49,819 nucleotides of DNA from Candidatus Heimdallarchaeota archaeon (GCA_015523565.1 WAKA01000046.1:1-49819); one strand, 5' to 3'; shown: positions 7,545 to 16,186, counted from the first letter of the stretch. The notes: generated by a model from the letters alone, not told the origin. Translations and numbers: made by a program.

Positions 7545-7787
7545 CTAAGATCCCTTCTTGCTTTCTTCAAGATACCATTTCCATATTTGGTCAATTTTTT
7601 TCTCCATTTCCCTCATCATTCTCAATTGTGCCTGCGCAAGGGTTTCATCACCCATCGCCGCTTGAAGTATCTCAACAATAAGTCTTGTCTTTGAAATTCC
7701 TTGGCGCATTGCCTCTTCAGTTAATTTTTGGGCAAGGTCAACAGGACATGTAAATACGACTCTAGTTGTATGTTTTTTCGATTTCAT
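7545..7787 (-). CDS. ribbon-helix-helix (CopG/Arc-type) DNA-binding protein
   Basis: This 80-residue protein begins KSKKHTTRVVFTCPVDLAQKL, a basic strand followed by the first helix. GISKTRLIVEILQAAM supplies the turn and second helix. This is the strand-helix-helix plan of MetJ/Arc/CopG regulators, which dimerise and insert the strand pair into the major groove. The C-terminal part (RMMREMEKKIDQIWKWYLEE) is predicted to be a coiled-coil helix. No toxin partner lies beside it. It is divergent from glyS with a 122-base spacer, so it could control itself or glyS, but no operator is evident. Confidence 0.8.
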   Translation of the reverse strand: MKSKKHTTRVVFTCPVDLAQKLTEEAMRQGISKTRLIVEILQAAMGDETLAQAQLRMMREMEKKIDQIWKWYLEESKKGS

Positions 7788-7909
7788 TGTTTTTTGATAC
7801 GTCTATTTCTATCAAAACCTTTTGATGCCAATTCATCTTGACGGCAATGAGACTAAAGGCATTGAAACTTACCTAAGGAATTAATAATGATGGCACGGAA
7901 CAAAGGTAA

Positions 7910-9583
7910 ATGGCAAAGGATTATAAAAATTTGCAAGAGGAAATAATTGATGTTTGCCTACGTCGGGGGATAATCTTTCCGACTGCTGAAATTTATGGTG
8001 GCGCTTCTGGTTTTTATGAATTCGGTCCTATTGGTGAGCTTATTCGTCAAAATCTCATTAGCCTTTGGCGATATCATTTCATAAAGTCAGAGGAGAATAT
8101 TCATGAGATTTCTGGCTCAACAATCCTTCCCGAAAAAGTATTTGAGGCAAGTGGTCATCTGGAAACATTCAATGATCCTTTGACCCAATGCATGAAATGC
8201 AAGTCAATGTTCAGAGTGGATCATTTGCTGGAAAATGTTGATCCCTCCAAAAATTACGATGCCATGAGTTTGGATGAATTGTCTGAAGAATTGAAAAAAA
8301 GTGGCTTGGTTTGTCCAAAATGTAAAGGGGAATTGGGTGATGTCCGATCATTCAATTTGATGTTTGAGACGAAAATTGGCCCATCTGGTGGGATTCGGGG
8401 GTTCCTCCGTCCAGAGACCGCCCAAAACATATTCATCAATTTTCGGCGTATCTCGCATAGTATGCGTTCCAAATTGCCATTTGGAATTGCTCAAGTGGGA
8501 AAAGCATACCGGAATGAGATTTCTCCAAGAAACTTCCTCATTCGCCTTAGGGAATTCGAGCAAATGGAAATTGAGATGTTTGTGGATCCAGAACATATGA
8601 ATTCCCATCCAAGATGGGATGAAGTGTCCACAATGGAAATTCCAATCCTTACCCGCGATGCACAAAAGAACGGTGGGAAAGCCATTATGATTTCTGTTGA
8701 GGATGCATTGAAACAAGGGTTGATCCCCAATCAATTTTTTGGCTATTTTATGGCTTTAGAATCAGAATTCGTCAAGTCTTTGGGTGTTTCAGAAGACAAA
8801 TTCTGGTTCAGGCATTTGCTTGAATCTGAGACGGCACATTACAGCAAGGCAAATTATGACCTGGAAATTGAATTTCCCTTTGGTATTGTTGAGTGCATCG
8901 GTAACGCGTATCGGACGGACTATGATTTGAAAAAACATGCCGAAAAATCAAAGACAAAGCTTCAAATTGTTACTGATGATGGTAGGAAGGTTGTTCCCCA
9001 CGTTATTGAACCTTCCTTCGGTGTGCAACGTCTATTTTACATTCTCCTTCTCAGTTCTTACCGAAAAGGTGACAGGGAATGGACATGGTTCCAATTTCCT
9101 TACTCTGTTGCTCCTTATGAGGTGGTTGTGGCACCCTTAATGAAGAAAGACGGATTGAAGGAAGCAGCTTATGATTTCTTTTGGGATTTGAAAGATGAGG
9201 GCATCGATGCAATTTACGATGAATCAGGACAAATTGGCAAGAGATATGCAAGAGCAGATGAAATTGGTGTTCCTTTTGTCTTCACTGTTGATTACCAGTC
9301 ATTGGATGATGAAACTGTTACCATCCGTGATAGGGATACAACTAAACAATACCGTATTCCAATGTCAGAAGCTAGTGATGTCATAAGGGAATTGATTTTC
9401 AATGTCCTCACTTTTGAAGACCTTAAAAATGAGTTCAAGGAAATCAATTCTGGAAAAAAACATGGCTCCGATAAGGAACCCTCCCCCAAGAATGGGAAAA
9501 AAACAGAAGCCAAGAAAAACCCTGAAGGAAAGAAAGGCAAAAAAGGGAAAAAGAAAGGTCAATCCAAGAAATCCAAGAAATAA
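7910..9583 (+). CDS. glyS: glycyl-tRNA synthetase (dimeric, archaeal/eukaryotic type)
   Basis: Class II synthetase charging tRNA-Gly. Motif 1 lies around FYEFGPIGELIRQNL (35-49). A zinc site is formed by Cys94/Cys97 (CMKC) and Cys135/Cys138 (CPKC). GFLRPETAQNIFINFRR spans 164-180, and motif 2 is in KAYRNEISPRNFLIRLREFEQ (198-218). Motif 3 is around FGVQRLFYILL, followed by the anticodon-binding domain (VVVAPLMKK onward, about 400-500). The last 50 residues are a highly charged Lys-rich tail (KKGKKGKKKGQSKKSKK), an extension likely to aid tRNA binding. The start is ATG 7910; an ATG at 7887 is in another frame. rpoP and map follow on the same strand. Confidence 0.96.
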   Translation: MAKDYKNLQEEIIDVCLRRGIIFPTAEIYGGASGFYEFGPIGELIRQNLISLWRYHFIKSEENIHEISGSTILPEKVFEASGHLETFNDPLTQCMKCKSMFRVDHLLENVDPSKNYDAMSLDELSEELKKSGLVCPKCKGELGDVRSFNLMFETKIGPSGGIRGFLRPETAQNIFINFRRISHSMRSKLPFGIAQVGKAYRNEISPRNFLIRLREFEQMEIEMFVDPEHMNSHPRWDEVSTMEIPILTRDAQKNGGKAIMISVEDALKQGLIPNQFFGYFMALESEFVKSLGVSEDKFWFRHLLESETAHYSKANYDLEIEFPFGIVECIGNAYRTDYDLKKHAEKSKTKLQIVTDDGRKVVPHVIEPSFGVQRLFYILLLSSYRKGDREWTWFQFPYSVAPYEVVVAPLMKKDGLKEAAYDFFWDLKDEGIDAIYDESGQIGKRYARADEIGVPFVFTVDYQSLDDETVTIRDRDTTKQYRIPMSEASDVIRELIFNVLTFEDLKNEFKEINSGKKHGSDKEPSPKNGKKTEAKKNPEGKKGKKGKKKGQSKKSKK

Positions 9584-9630
9584 AGCCACTACTGAAAAAT
9601 AAATAAAGTCCGAAAAAGATGGAATCTCAT

Positions 9631-9774
9631 ATGACTCTTTATAGATGTGTCAACTGCAAGCAGAGAATCAATCCAAGTGAGTTGGTTGAGGAACGTATTC
9701 AATGCACCTATTGTGGCTACCGTATTCTTGAAAAAGCAAGACCTGAAATTGTCCATAAAATCAAGGCAAGATAA
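9631..9774 (+). CDS. rpoP: DNA-directed RNA polymerase subunit P (Rpo12)
   Basis: A 47-residue zinc-ribbon protein, MTLYRCVNCKQRINPSELVE followed by ERIQCTYCGYRILEKARP. It matches the universal archaeal/eukaryotic RNA polymerase subunit Rpo12 (RPB12/RPC10), which helps assemble the Rpo3-Rpo10 platform. The four zinc ligands are the CVNC and CTYC pairs, and the YRILEKARP end is diagnostic. An in-frame ATG at 9619 would add four residues (MESH). ATG 9631 gives the typical family start, and an A/T-rich TATA-like stretch (AAAAATAAATAAAG, about 9595-9608) lies about 29 bases before it. It sits between glyS and map. Confidence 0.93.
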   Translation: MTLYRCVNCKQRINPSELVEERIQCTYCGYRILEKARPEIVHKIKAR

Positions 9775-9832
9775 TTCTAAAACAAGGACCGTTTGGACAA
9801 ACTTTAATTTCATGGATCAGTAAATCATATAG

Positions 9833-10816
9833 ATGTTAAGCGGGAATAAAAGAAAGTTATTGATGCAGGGGGAAATCCAACATCCTGCAATTAAGGTCAA
9901 GGAATATTCTGATGAAGAAGCAGTGGAAATGTGGCGTAAAGTCGGTCGAATCGGTGCAGAAATACGTGAAAAAGTAGCTGCAAAAGTCAAGGCTGGTGGA
10001 AAGGTATGGGACGTCTGTAAATACACCGACGATCTAATCAAAGAGTATGGGGTTAAGCCTTCCTTCCCTGTAAATATTAGCATTAATGACATTGCAGCAC
10101 ACTATACGTCTCCTATCAATGATGAATTAAGATTTCCCAAACGGGGCGTTGTAAAAATTGATCTTGGAGTTTCAATAGATGGATTCATCTCTGATACAGC
10201 TACTAGCGTGGATCTTGACGGTTCATACAAAAAGCTTCTTGCCTCCACTGAAAAAGCATTGGAGGCCGCAATTGAATTGATGCGACCTGGTGCAAACACA
10301 GGCACTATTGGTGGGGTCATTGAAAAAACAATAAAGGAACATGGTTTCACTCCTGTTAAGGAATTAAGGGGTCATTCTGTTGAACGATATGTGGTTCACG
10401 GGCAAAAAATTGTACCCAATGTCTATGTAGAAAAAGGAGATACCATGGAAACGGGTGACATAATTGCAATCGAACCCTTTGCAACCACTGCATTGGGTGG
10501 TTTGCAAGAAGACCTTTCACGTGTCAATATCTTCAGGATACTCCCTTATCGGGTTCCACTTCGAACAAAGCCTGCAAAGAGAATACAACAACTTGCAATC
10601 TATGAATTTGGCGGTCTTCCTTTTGCAGAAAGATGGTTGCTTGAAATGGGATTGTCAAAAGCAGAGATTCGTGTGGGTATGAGGGAGCTTAGAAAAGCAG
10701 GTGCCTTCCATGAATACCATGTCCTTAGAGCAACAGAAAAAAACGCGGTTATTAGCCAACATGAGCATACCTTAATGATTACCGAAGATGGTTCTGAGGT
10801 ATTGACTAAGTTATAA
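9833..10816 (+). CDS. map: methionine aminopeptidase, type II
   Basis: Removes the initiator methionine from nascent proteins. The pita-bread fold residues are all present: His90 (AHYTSP), metal ligands Asp110 (IDLG) and Asp121 (SDTA), His181 (GHSVERY), Glu214 (IEPFA) and Glu311 (QHEHT). The 60-odd residue helical insertion typical of type II enzymes lies between Glu214 and Glu311. The 327-residue length is about 30 longer than the shortest archaeal enzymes because of an N-terminal extension; a start at Met11 is possible. A TATA-like ACTTTAATTT at 9801-9810 lies about 27 bases upstream of ATG 9833, favouring a leaderless transcript and this start. Confidence 0.95.
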   Translation: MLSGNKRKLLMQGEIQHPAIKVKEYSDEEAVEMWRKVGRIGAEIREKVAAKVKAGGKVWDVCKYTDDLIKEYGVKPSFPVNISINDIAAHYTSPINDELRFPKRGVVKIDLGVSIDGFISDTATSVDLDGSYKKLLASTEKALEAAIELMRPGANTGTIGGVIEKTIKEHGFTPVKELRGHSVERYVVHGQKIVPNVYVEKGDTMETGDIIAIEPFATTALGGLQEDLSRVNIFRILPYRVPLRTKPAKRIQQLAIYEFGGLPFAERWLLEMGLSKAEIRVGMRELRKAGAFHEYHVLRATEKNAVISQHEHTLMITEDGSEVLTKL

Positions 10817-10947
10817 AAATCTAACAAAAGAAATGTTCAATGACTTACAAATGTAATCGAATAATTAGAAATACTTAAATTGTGTTCCTCAATAAATTTG
10901 CTTGTTCAAGAAAACTTGAACCATTAAAATCAATTAGACGAGGTTGA

Positions 10948-11280
10948 ATGACAATATTCGATGATGAAACTGAAACCTGCTCAACATGTGGATTGCCTGA
11001 TGACCTTTGCATCTGTACAGAAGTAGCAAAAACAGAGGCAAGGCTTAAGGTAATATTAGAAAAACGAAAATGGGGAAAGGTCTACACTATAATTTCTGGA
11101 CTTGACCCGAAGGAATTTGACCTGAAAAAGATAGCCAATACCCTGAAAACAAAACTGGCTTGTGGCGGTACTGTAAAAGGGGAAAACATCGAGCTTCAGG
11201 GGAATCATGAGTTCAGGATACTTGATTTGCTTGAAGAAATGGGTTTTGACAAGGATTCCATTGATTTGATCAGAAAGTGA
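10948..11280 (+). CDS. translation initiation factor SUI1/eIF1 family (aIF1)
   Basis: A 110-residue SUI1-domain protein that should bind the small ribosomal subunit P-site region and monitor start-codon selection. The SUI1 domain runs from about residue 35: GKVYTIISGLDPKEFDLKKI, then LKTKLACGGTVKGENIELQG with the family's K-L-x-C-G-G-T core, then ILDLLEEMGF. The N-terminus carries a Cys cluster, CSTCGLPDDLCIC, found in archaeal members and able to bind zinc. A good Shine-Dalgarno sequence, GAGGTTGA, directly precedes ATG 10948. The next gene starts four bases after the stop, so translation is probably coupled. Confidence 0.93.
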   Translation: MTIFDDETETCSTCGLPDDLCICTEVAKTEARLKVILEKRKWGKVYTIISGLDPKEFDLKKIANTLKTKLACGGTVKGENIELQGNHEFRILDLLEEMGFDKDSIDLIRK

Positions 11281-11283
11281 CCT

Positions 11284-11982
11284 ATGAGTTTTGAAATTGG
11301 ACTTGGGGTATCCACTCGGAAAGATTCATGGATTTTCTCAAAACTCAATCTGAGATTATGGTATGGCACATCAAATGCCTGTGATGAATGGTGTTTGCTC
11401 AAATATCTCCTTAATCTCACAAGTCTTCACCATAGGATTGGGATTGCAACAATTTCATATCTTTTCTTAAAAGATCTTTCTGCCGATTTGCAAACCCTAA
11501 TTCAAAAAAACCCAGATGTTAAAATCTCCGTAGGAATTGGTGATCGATTTCGCTTGAAAAAATACAAGCCGTCTGTTTCTCATTTGAAAGAGTCTGTTTC
11601 CCGATACCCGTTCATTAATTACATTGCAACCTCTTATCCTCCACTGATAAAGTTTGCATCTGAAAACGATTTTGGCATAATCTTCAATTCAGGGTCTATT
11701 TCTGAAATTCAATCTGCTATTGGACTTATCGATCCACAATTGATAATCGCGTATTTGCCTGTTTACCTACCCAGATTGCCATTGCCTGAAAAAAAGGCAT
11801 ATGACGCGTGGGTTTCCCGGATGGTAGGCAAGCGAACTCGCAGTGATGTGGAAGTCCATCTGGAACATCTTTCTCAACGCATAATTCATTTGAAAGAAAT
11901 GGGGATCGGTGGTGTTATCCTTTCCGCACCTTGGTCTCAAAATTCAGTAAGGAAATTGCAGGAAATTCTTAGACATCTCTGA
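11284..11982 (+). CDS. shortened luciferase-like / F420-dependent oxidoreductase-like protein
   Basis: This 232-residue protein resembles a reduced bacterial-luciferase/Mer-type TIM barrel. A strand-turn with KISVGIGDRF (about residues 79-88) and the following KPSVSHLKESVSRYP match the family's G-x-G-D...P...L-K-E region. DFGIIFNSGSISEIQSAI resembles the later strand-helix unit. EMGIGGVILSAPWSQN is like the AGV-x-x-V-x-x-S-P ending. The usual family length is 300-340, so about a third of the barrel is missing or very divergent, and cofactor binding is unproven. It starts four bases after the SUI1 gene and converges with purA, overlapping it by 14 bases. The family call is tentative. Confidence 0.5.
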   Translation: MSFEIGLGVSTRKDSWIFSKLNLRLWYGTSNACDEWCLLKYLLNLTSLHHRIGIATISYLFLKDLSADLQTLIQKNPDVKISVGIGDRFRLKKYKPSVSHLKESVSRYPFINYIATSYPPLIKFASENDFGIIFNSGSISEIQSAIGLIDPQLIIAYLPVYLPRLPLPEKKAYDAWVSRMVGKRTRSDVEVHLEHLSQRIIHLKEMGIGGVILSAPWSQNSVRKLQEILRHL

Positions 11983-12970
11983 CAATAAGGTCTTCTGAAC
12001 TTGGTCCAGTTGATATAAATTTAACTGGGACTTTTGCAACATCTTCAATTTTTTCTATGAATTCATATGCATCTCTTGGAATGTCTTGTTCTTTGGTTTT
12101 TCCTTTCATTTCAGGATATAGGATGTCCATTTTGGTTAACGCCAAACTGGTAGCTCCATTGAGCCTGACTGATTTTTTCGCCAAAGAAAAGTCAAACGGG
12201 GCCGCTCTTCTTGGTCTTCCTGTGACTGTTCCGAACTCAACCCACCCTCTTTTCTTTATTTCCTCTTCTGGAAGCTCTCCATTTAAGGGACCACTGCCCA
12301 CTCTTGTAGTGAATGCTTTGAATACCACAATAACCTCGTCTACTTTTGTTGGACCTATTCCAACATCAGCTGCAAACGTTGGCGCTGTCACGTCTTTGGA
12401 TGTGACATATGGGTAAGTGCCATGTATCAAACTAAGATGTGTCGCTTGTGACCCCTCAATCAATATTTCTCCCCCATTTTCAATTATTTCATTCAAATCA
12501 TCTGAGACATCTGTAAGATAAGGTTCCAATTCCGGAATGTCTTTGGCCAATTTCAACACTCTACGTGCCCTGTCTTCATTTGCAGGTCCACACCCCGTCC
12601 CTGTTGATTTAACGATCTCTTGAAGATAGTTGTCTTTCCTGTCCCGTTCTATGTGTTTTTGCTCAATAATCCCTGTTTGGTAATCTACAAATATTCTTCC
12701 TTTTACCCCTGTTGTTTCAATCTCTTGAAGAAGCACATTTGGATTCACAAGAACCCCTGCCCCTATATACAATTTTGCGTTTTCATTGAAAAATCCAGAT
12801 GGGATTAATCTTAATTTGTATTTTTTCCCATTGTGTACCACAGTATGTCCTGCATTGGGACCCGTTCCTGCTCTGGCAATGGCATCAAGTTCCATTGTTC
12901 TTGCTAAATATGAAACGATCTTGCCCTTCCCCTCGTCTCCAAATTGTCCTCCTGCTATAATTATAGTCAC
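11969..12970 (-). CDS. purA: adenylosuccinate synthetase
   Basis: Catalyses GTP-dependent joining of aspartate to IMP, the first committed step to AMP. The P-loop region AGGQFGDEGKGK (6-17) contains the catalytic Asp12. GPNAGHTVVHNGK contains the catalytic His. TGCGPANEDRARR and EGSQATHLSLIHGTYPYVTS correspond to the IMP loop and the Q-A-x-x-L-D-x-x-x-G-T-Y-P-x-V-T-S block. RVGSGPLNGEL and RPRRAAPFD follow. At 333 residues it is the short archaeal form, lacking about 90 residues of the E. coli enzyme. An AT-rich TATA-like element (GCTTATTTATC, near 12990-13001 on the minus strand) lies about 25 bases upstream of ATG 12970. Confidence 0.95.
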   Translation of the reverse strand: MTIIIAGGQFGDEGKGKIVSYLARTMELDAIARAGTGPNAGHTVVHNGKKYKLRLIPSGFFNENAKLYIGAGVLVNPNVLLQEIETTGVKGRIFVDYQTGIIEQKHIERDRKDNYLQEIVKSTGTGCGPANEDRARRVLKLAKDIPELEPYLTDVSDDLNEIIENGGEILIEGSQATHLSLIHGTYPYVTSKDVTAPTFAADVGIGPTKVDEVIVVFKAFTTRVGSGPLNGELPEEEIKKRGWVEFGTVTGRPRRAAPFDFSLAKKSVRLNGATSLALTKMDILYPEMKGKTKEQDIPRDAYEFIEKIEDVAKVPVKFISTGPSSEDLIVRDV

Positions 12971-13184
12971 AAGTTCGGATTGACATTGATGATAAATAAG
13001 CTTTGGAAAGGTACCAATGTTTAGTCAATTATTATCTGGCTATAGACTTTTACATCAATAGAAGAAACCTTATATTTCCAACGACAATAGTAAACTTGGA
13101 TAGTTATTATCCATTTCATCTATGGACGAGCAATCGTTTGCGACCTATTGAATCAATCAAATGACGATTCAAAGGTAAAATATC

Positions 13185-13358
13185 ATGTCAACAGTAAATA
13201 TATTAACCCCTACCCAATACGATAAAGCGAGAGAAAACATAGTTGCATTGGACTCTCTCTGCATGAATTGCAAATTCAAAGGCAAAAGTTTTCTTTGCCT
13301 TGTTCTGAAGAAAGATTACCCCAACGTGAAACAATGCGATTCTTATTCACCAAAATAA
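13185..13358 (+). CDS. 57-residue four-cysteine microprotein
   Basis: A short frame from ATG 13185 encodes 57 residues with cysteines at 26, 29, 38 and 51 (CMNC, then FLC, then KQC). This could be a zinc or iron-sulphur site. The pattern C-x2-C-x8-C-x12-C is similar in layout to short iron-sulphur or zinc knuckle proteins, but I do not recognise a family. The N-terminal half (LTPTQYDKARENIVALDSL) is probably a helix. A TATA-like CTTATATTT at 13069-13077 would leave a leader of roughly 85-90 bases. The 214 bases before it, back to purA, hold only two very short frames. Support is the Cys pattern and lysine-rich composition; conservation needs testing. Confidence 0.55.
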   Translation: MSTVNILTPTQYDKARENIVALDSLCMNCKFKGKSFLCLVLKKDYPNVKQCDSYSPK

Positions 13359-13426
13359 ATCCTCTCATAAATTAAATTGTTCAAATTTTAATTCATTGTC
13401 CAAAATAATGGTTGATGGTGAAAAAA

Positions 13427-13434
13427 TATAAAAG
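13427..13434 (+). promoter_or_regulatory. TATA-like box inside the longer frame of the second GTPase gene
   Basis: TATAAAAG lies 29 bases ahead of the ATG pair at 13463/13466. It argues that the in-frame extension back to 13412 is not translated. Confidence 0.45.
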
Positions 13435-13462
13435 AACTATACGTCATAATAAATTGTACATA

Positions 13463-14020
13463 ATGATGAAAAGGTTGGTATCAAAACTAGTACTATGTGG
13501 TGATCTTGCAGTCGGAAAGACCTCAATTAGAAGAACCTATTTTGGAGATGGATTTATCCGTGATCATCTCTCTACACTAGGGGCTGATTTTGCCATTAAA
13601 AGAATAAAGATTGATGAAAATACCCAACTTGAACTGCAAATATGGGATCTTGCAGGTCAACCTGGATTTGAAAGCCTTAGAAAACGTTTTTTCAAGGGTG
13701 CTGGCAGTGTTATGCTTGTTTTTGATCTTACGAGACGTGAAACATTTGAAAATCTAGACTATTGGTTTTCCCAATTATGGGCTGCCAGTCCCAATCAATC
13801 CATGGTTGTGGCTATTTTAGGAAACAAAAACGATCTTGAGAAACATACTGTAAAGCCAGAAGAAGTTGATAGATATTTTGAGAAACTTAGAACTAAATAC
13901 GGGTTGGAGAAAAACCAGATGCGGTATTATGAAACCTCTGCCCTCACTGGGGAAAATATTGAAGAATGCTTCCAATTTGTAAGCAATGCGCTTCTTCAGG
14001 AAATTAAAATGCAAAATTGA
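13463..14020 (+). CDS. Ras/Rab-like small GTPase
   Basis: A second Ras-superfamily GTPase, different from the one at 4861-5571. G1 is GDLAVGKTS, G2 the Thr in LSTLGADF, G3 WDLAGQPG with the catalytic Gln, G4 NKND and G5 TSAL. Positions are roughly 12-20, 37, 61-68, 120-123 and 155-158 from the chosen start. It ends in IKMQN, without a prenylation cysteine. Alternative starts at 13412 (TTG) and 13415 (ATG) add about 16 basic residues. I prefer ATG 13463/13466 because a strong TATA-like TATAAAAG at 13427-13434 lies inside that extension and would put transcription start just before 13463. The ECF-like transporter genes follow after 48 bases. Confidence 0.92.
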   Translation: MMKRLVSKLVLCGDLAVGKTSIRRTYFGDGFIRDHLSTLGADFAIKRIKIDENTQLELQIWDLAGQPGFESLRKRFFKGAGSVMLVFDLTRRETFENLDYWFSQLWAASPNQSMVVAILGNKNDLEKHTVKPEEVDRYFEKLRTKYGLEKNQMRYYETSALTGENIEECFQFVSNALLQEIKMQN

Positions 14021-14068
14021 AACAATAAACAAAAAACCTTTTGTCATCCATAATGGTTTTCCTAATAG

Positions 14069-15454
14069 ATGCGGATACCTGATGGGCTATTGGCGCAATA
14101 TTTAATTATCTTCGGCTGGATTTTCCTTATTATTTGGATTGTCTATCTGGGTCGTCAAAACTTTCTTTTGACAAATAGAACATATCCTCGTGTTGCATCC
14201 TTTACAGCCCTGCAGTTTATCCTTCAGATTGTTCTTATCCCCCTTTTTCACTTTCCAATTGCTCTTGGACTTTCTGGTATACCGTTCACTGTCCTTACAT
14301 TGGGTTTCAGACTTGGATTGTTTGCCACAACTGCAAGCTTGATTTTATCTGGATTTTTAATTCCCGGAAATTTTGCGTCCCTTGGAGTCAATGTGATGAA
14401 TGTTGTGCTTGCCTCATTGATTGTATTGTTGCCGACTCGCTTATTTATCAGAAATAGAAAGAATAAAACTGTGAGAGGAGTATTGATTTTTTTTGTGACA
14501 TGGCTTTTCATTTTTGTTGAAGGTTCCATTATTTCCCTTGAAATGTTCCTTTCCAATATTTTTCTTAATTTAACAGTCACTTTTACCTTTCTTGCTGTAA
14601 TTTCAGTGATTGGACTAATTGAGGGTCTTCTTACTTCATTTCTTTTCAGGGTGATTCAAGAGGGGGATGAAATCAGTTTTGATGTATCAAAAGCCAAAAA
14701 GCCATTACCAAGAGCTTTGAGAGAAAAAACAGCCTTCAAACTTGAATACGACCCTTTAGGAAGATATGGTCGCCTTGACCCTAGAAGCAAGATTATCGCC
14801 AGTTCCGCGATTTTGGTGGGGTTGGCACTTTCATTTGAACTATATCAGGAATTGTTTTATTTTTTCATGATTTTCCCCATGGCTTTAATTTACCGTCCTT
14901 CTAAAAGGTTTTTCAAAAGGCTTTTAATGGCAATTCCCGTAGCGATACTTATAACAATTCTTCTTTATTTTGCATTTCAACAGGATCGACACGCCCAAGC
15001 ACTGAAATTAGGATTCCGATATTTTATCTCAATAATGCATTCTTCTCTCCTTCTAGAATCTGAAGATTCATACTATAAAATATTGGAAGCCTTGCGTGGT
15101 TTGGGCATTCCCAAATCAATCGTGAACACTATTCTAATTGCTCTAAAAATGGCAAATTTGCTTTGGCAGGATTACAACTTGCTGAAACAAGCAGCAATTG
15201 AACGTGGAGCCGCATTGAATTTTGGTTTCCAGTCAAATTGGTTTAAAGTTGCTTCCCTTCATTTTACATTGATCGGTCGTCTGTTCGAGAAAGGACAGTC
15301 TTATTCAAAAGCAATCAGTGACAGTCTTGATGAACGAGGATTCAGCGGAGATTTCTTAATCAACTTAAGTCCAATCACAAGTGAAGGAATAACAATTGCA
15401 AGTATTGTATCCGCCATGTCTTTGCTTATAATGCTAAGCAGGTTTTGGATGTAG
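14069..15454 (+). CDS. fused CbiM-like S component and CbiQ/EcfT-like T component of an ECF-type transporter, metal ligands missing
   Basis: Residues 1-210 are a polytopic domain with the CbiM/NikM start M-R-I-P-D-G. The CbiM-like order is a helix with LGLSGIPFTVLTLG (66-79), then FLIPGNFASLGVNVMNVV. Residues 225-461 are a T component: YDPLGRYGRLDPRSKII opens it, and the coupling motifs EALRGLGIPK, AAIERGAAL and SLDERGF resemble the Ala-Arg-Gly signatures. In CbiM/NikM nickel or cobalt is held by the N-terminus, His2 and the His in T-S-G-H. Here these are Arg2 and Ile71, so the known metal site is absent. The fusion would guarantee 1:1 S:T stoichiometry. The ATPase gene starts eight bases after the stop. 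Substrate unknown. Confidence 0.8.
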   Translation: MRIPDGLLAQYLIIFGWIFLIIWIVYLGRQNFLLTNRTYPRVASFTALQFILQIVLIPLFHFPIALGLSGIPFTVLTLGFRLGLFATTASLILSGFLIPGNFASLGVNVMNVVLASLIVLLPTRLFIRNRKNKTVRGVLIFFVTWLFIFVEGSIISLEMFLSNIFLNLTVTFTFLAVISVIGLIEGLLTSFLFRVIQEGDEISFDVSKAKKPLPRALREKTAFKLEYDPLGRYGRLDPRSKIIASSAILVGLALSFELYQELFYFFMIFPMALIYRPSKRFFKRLLMAIPVAILITILLYFAFQQDRHAQALKLGFRYFISIMHSSLLLESEDSYYKILEALRGLGIPKSIVNTILIALKMANLLWQDYNLLKQAAIERGAALNFGFQSNWFKVASLHFTLIGRLFEKGQSYSKAISDSLDERGFSGDFLINLSPITSEGITIASIVSAMSLLIMLSRFWM

Positions 15455-15462
15455 GTGAAGAA

Positions 15463-16179
15463 ATGACAAAGAAAAAATTGGCCATTCATTTTAATGATGT
15501 GAATTTTACATATTTGGGGAAAAAGGTAATTGAAGATTTTAATTATAGAATATACGAAAAAGAATTTGTTGCTTTAGTTGGTCCTTTTGGTTCTGGAAAG
15601 ACAACACTTCTTAAGTTATGTAATGGCTCTTTAAAACCACAAATAGGAGATGTATTTCTTAAGGGAAAGTCAACAAATCAATACCATGCACGAGAACTTT
15701 CACAAATCACTGGTTTCCTTCATGAGAACCCTGAAAATCAATTGTTTCTCGATACAGTGTTTGATGACATTGCTTTCGGACCAAAAAATTTTGGGATCCC
15801 CATGGGTGAAATCAACAAAAGAGTCATCTCAGTTTCAAAAAAAATTGGAATTGCTGATATTCTGGATCGACAGATCAATTCATTAAGCTTTGGTGAAAAA
15901 AAACTGGTTGCTTTAGCAGGGATACTCATTACAAATCCTGATTTCCTCTTGTTGGATGACCCCTTATTGGGGCTTGATTTTTGGACAACAGATCACTTGA
16001 TTAACCTCTTGACCAAACTTAAAAAAGTTACAACAATTGTCTGCACCGCAAACCAATGGGAAATCCTTGAAATAGTTGATCGCATATTGCTGATTGAAAA
16101 CGGCAAATTTGTGGAAGATTTTGAAAGCATGGATGAATTCCATCAATATTATCTGGAAAAACAAAGGATATTTCGATAG
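15463..16179 (+). CDS. CbiO/EcfA-like ABC ATPase with altered catalytic residues
   Basis: ATP-binding subunit for the preceding S-T fusion. Walker A GPFGSGKTT is intact (40-48), as is the overall ECF ATPase order NPENQLFLDTVFDDIAFGP. Several catalytic positions differ from the norm. The Q-loop Gln of the usual V-F-Q-N-P is Glu88 (LHENP). The signature is LSFGE rather than LSGGQ. Walker B ends LLLDDP, so the catalytic Glu is Asp166. The switch His of A-T-H-D is Asn197 (TANQ). The D-loop GLD is present. Hydrolysis may be slow or absent, or a second ATPase may supply the competent site. ATG 15463 is preferred over TTG 15445 because GGTGA lies just before it. Confidence 0.85.
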   Translation: MTKKKLAIHFNDVNFTYLGKKVIEDFNYRIYEKEFVALVGPFGSGKTTLLKLCNGSLKPQIGDVFLKGKSTNQYHARELSQITGFLHENPENQLFLDTVFDDIAFGPKNFGIPMGEINKRVISVSKKIGIADILDRQINSLSFGEKKLVALAGILITNPDFLLLDDPLLGLDFWTTDHLINLLTKLKKVTTIVCTANQWEILEIVDRILLIENGKFVEDFESMDEFHQYYLEKQRIFR

Positions 16180-16186
16180 AACCAAG

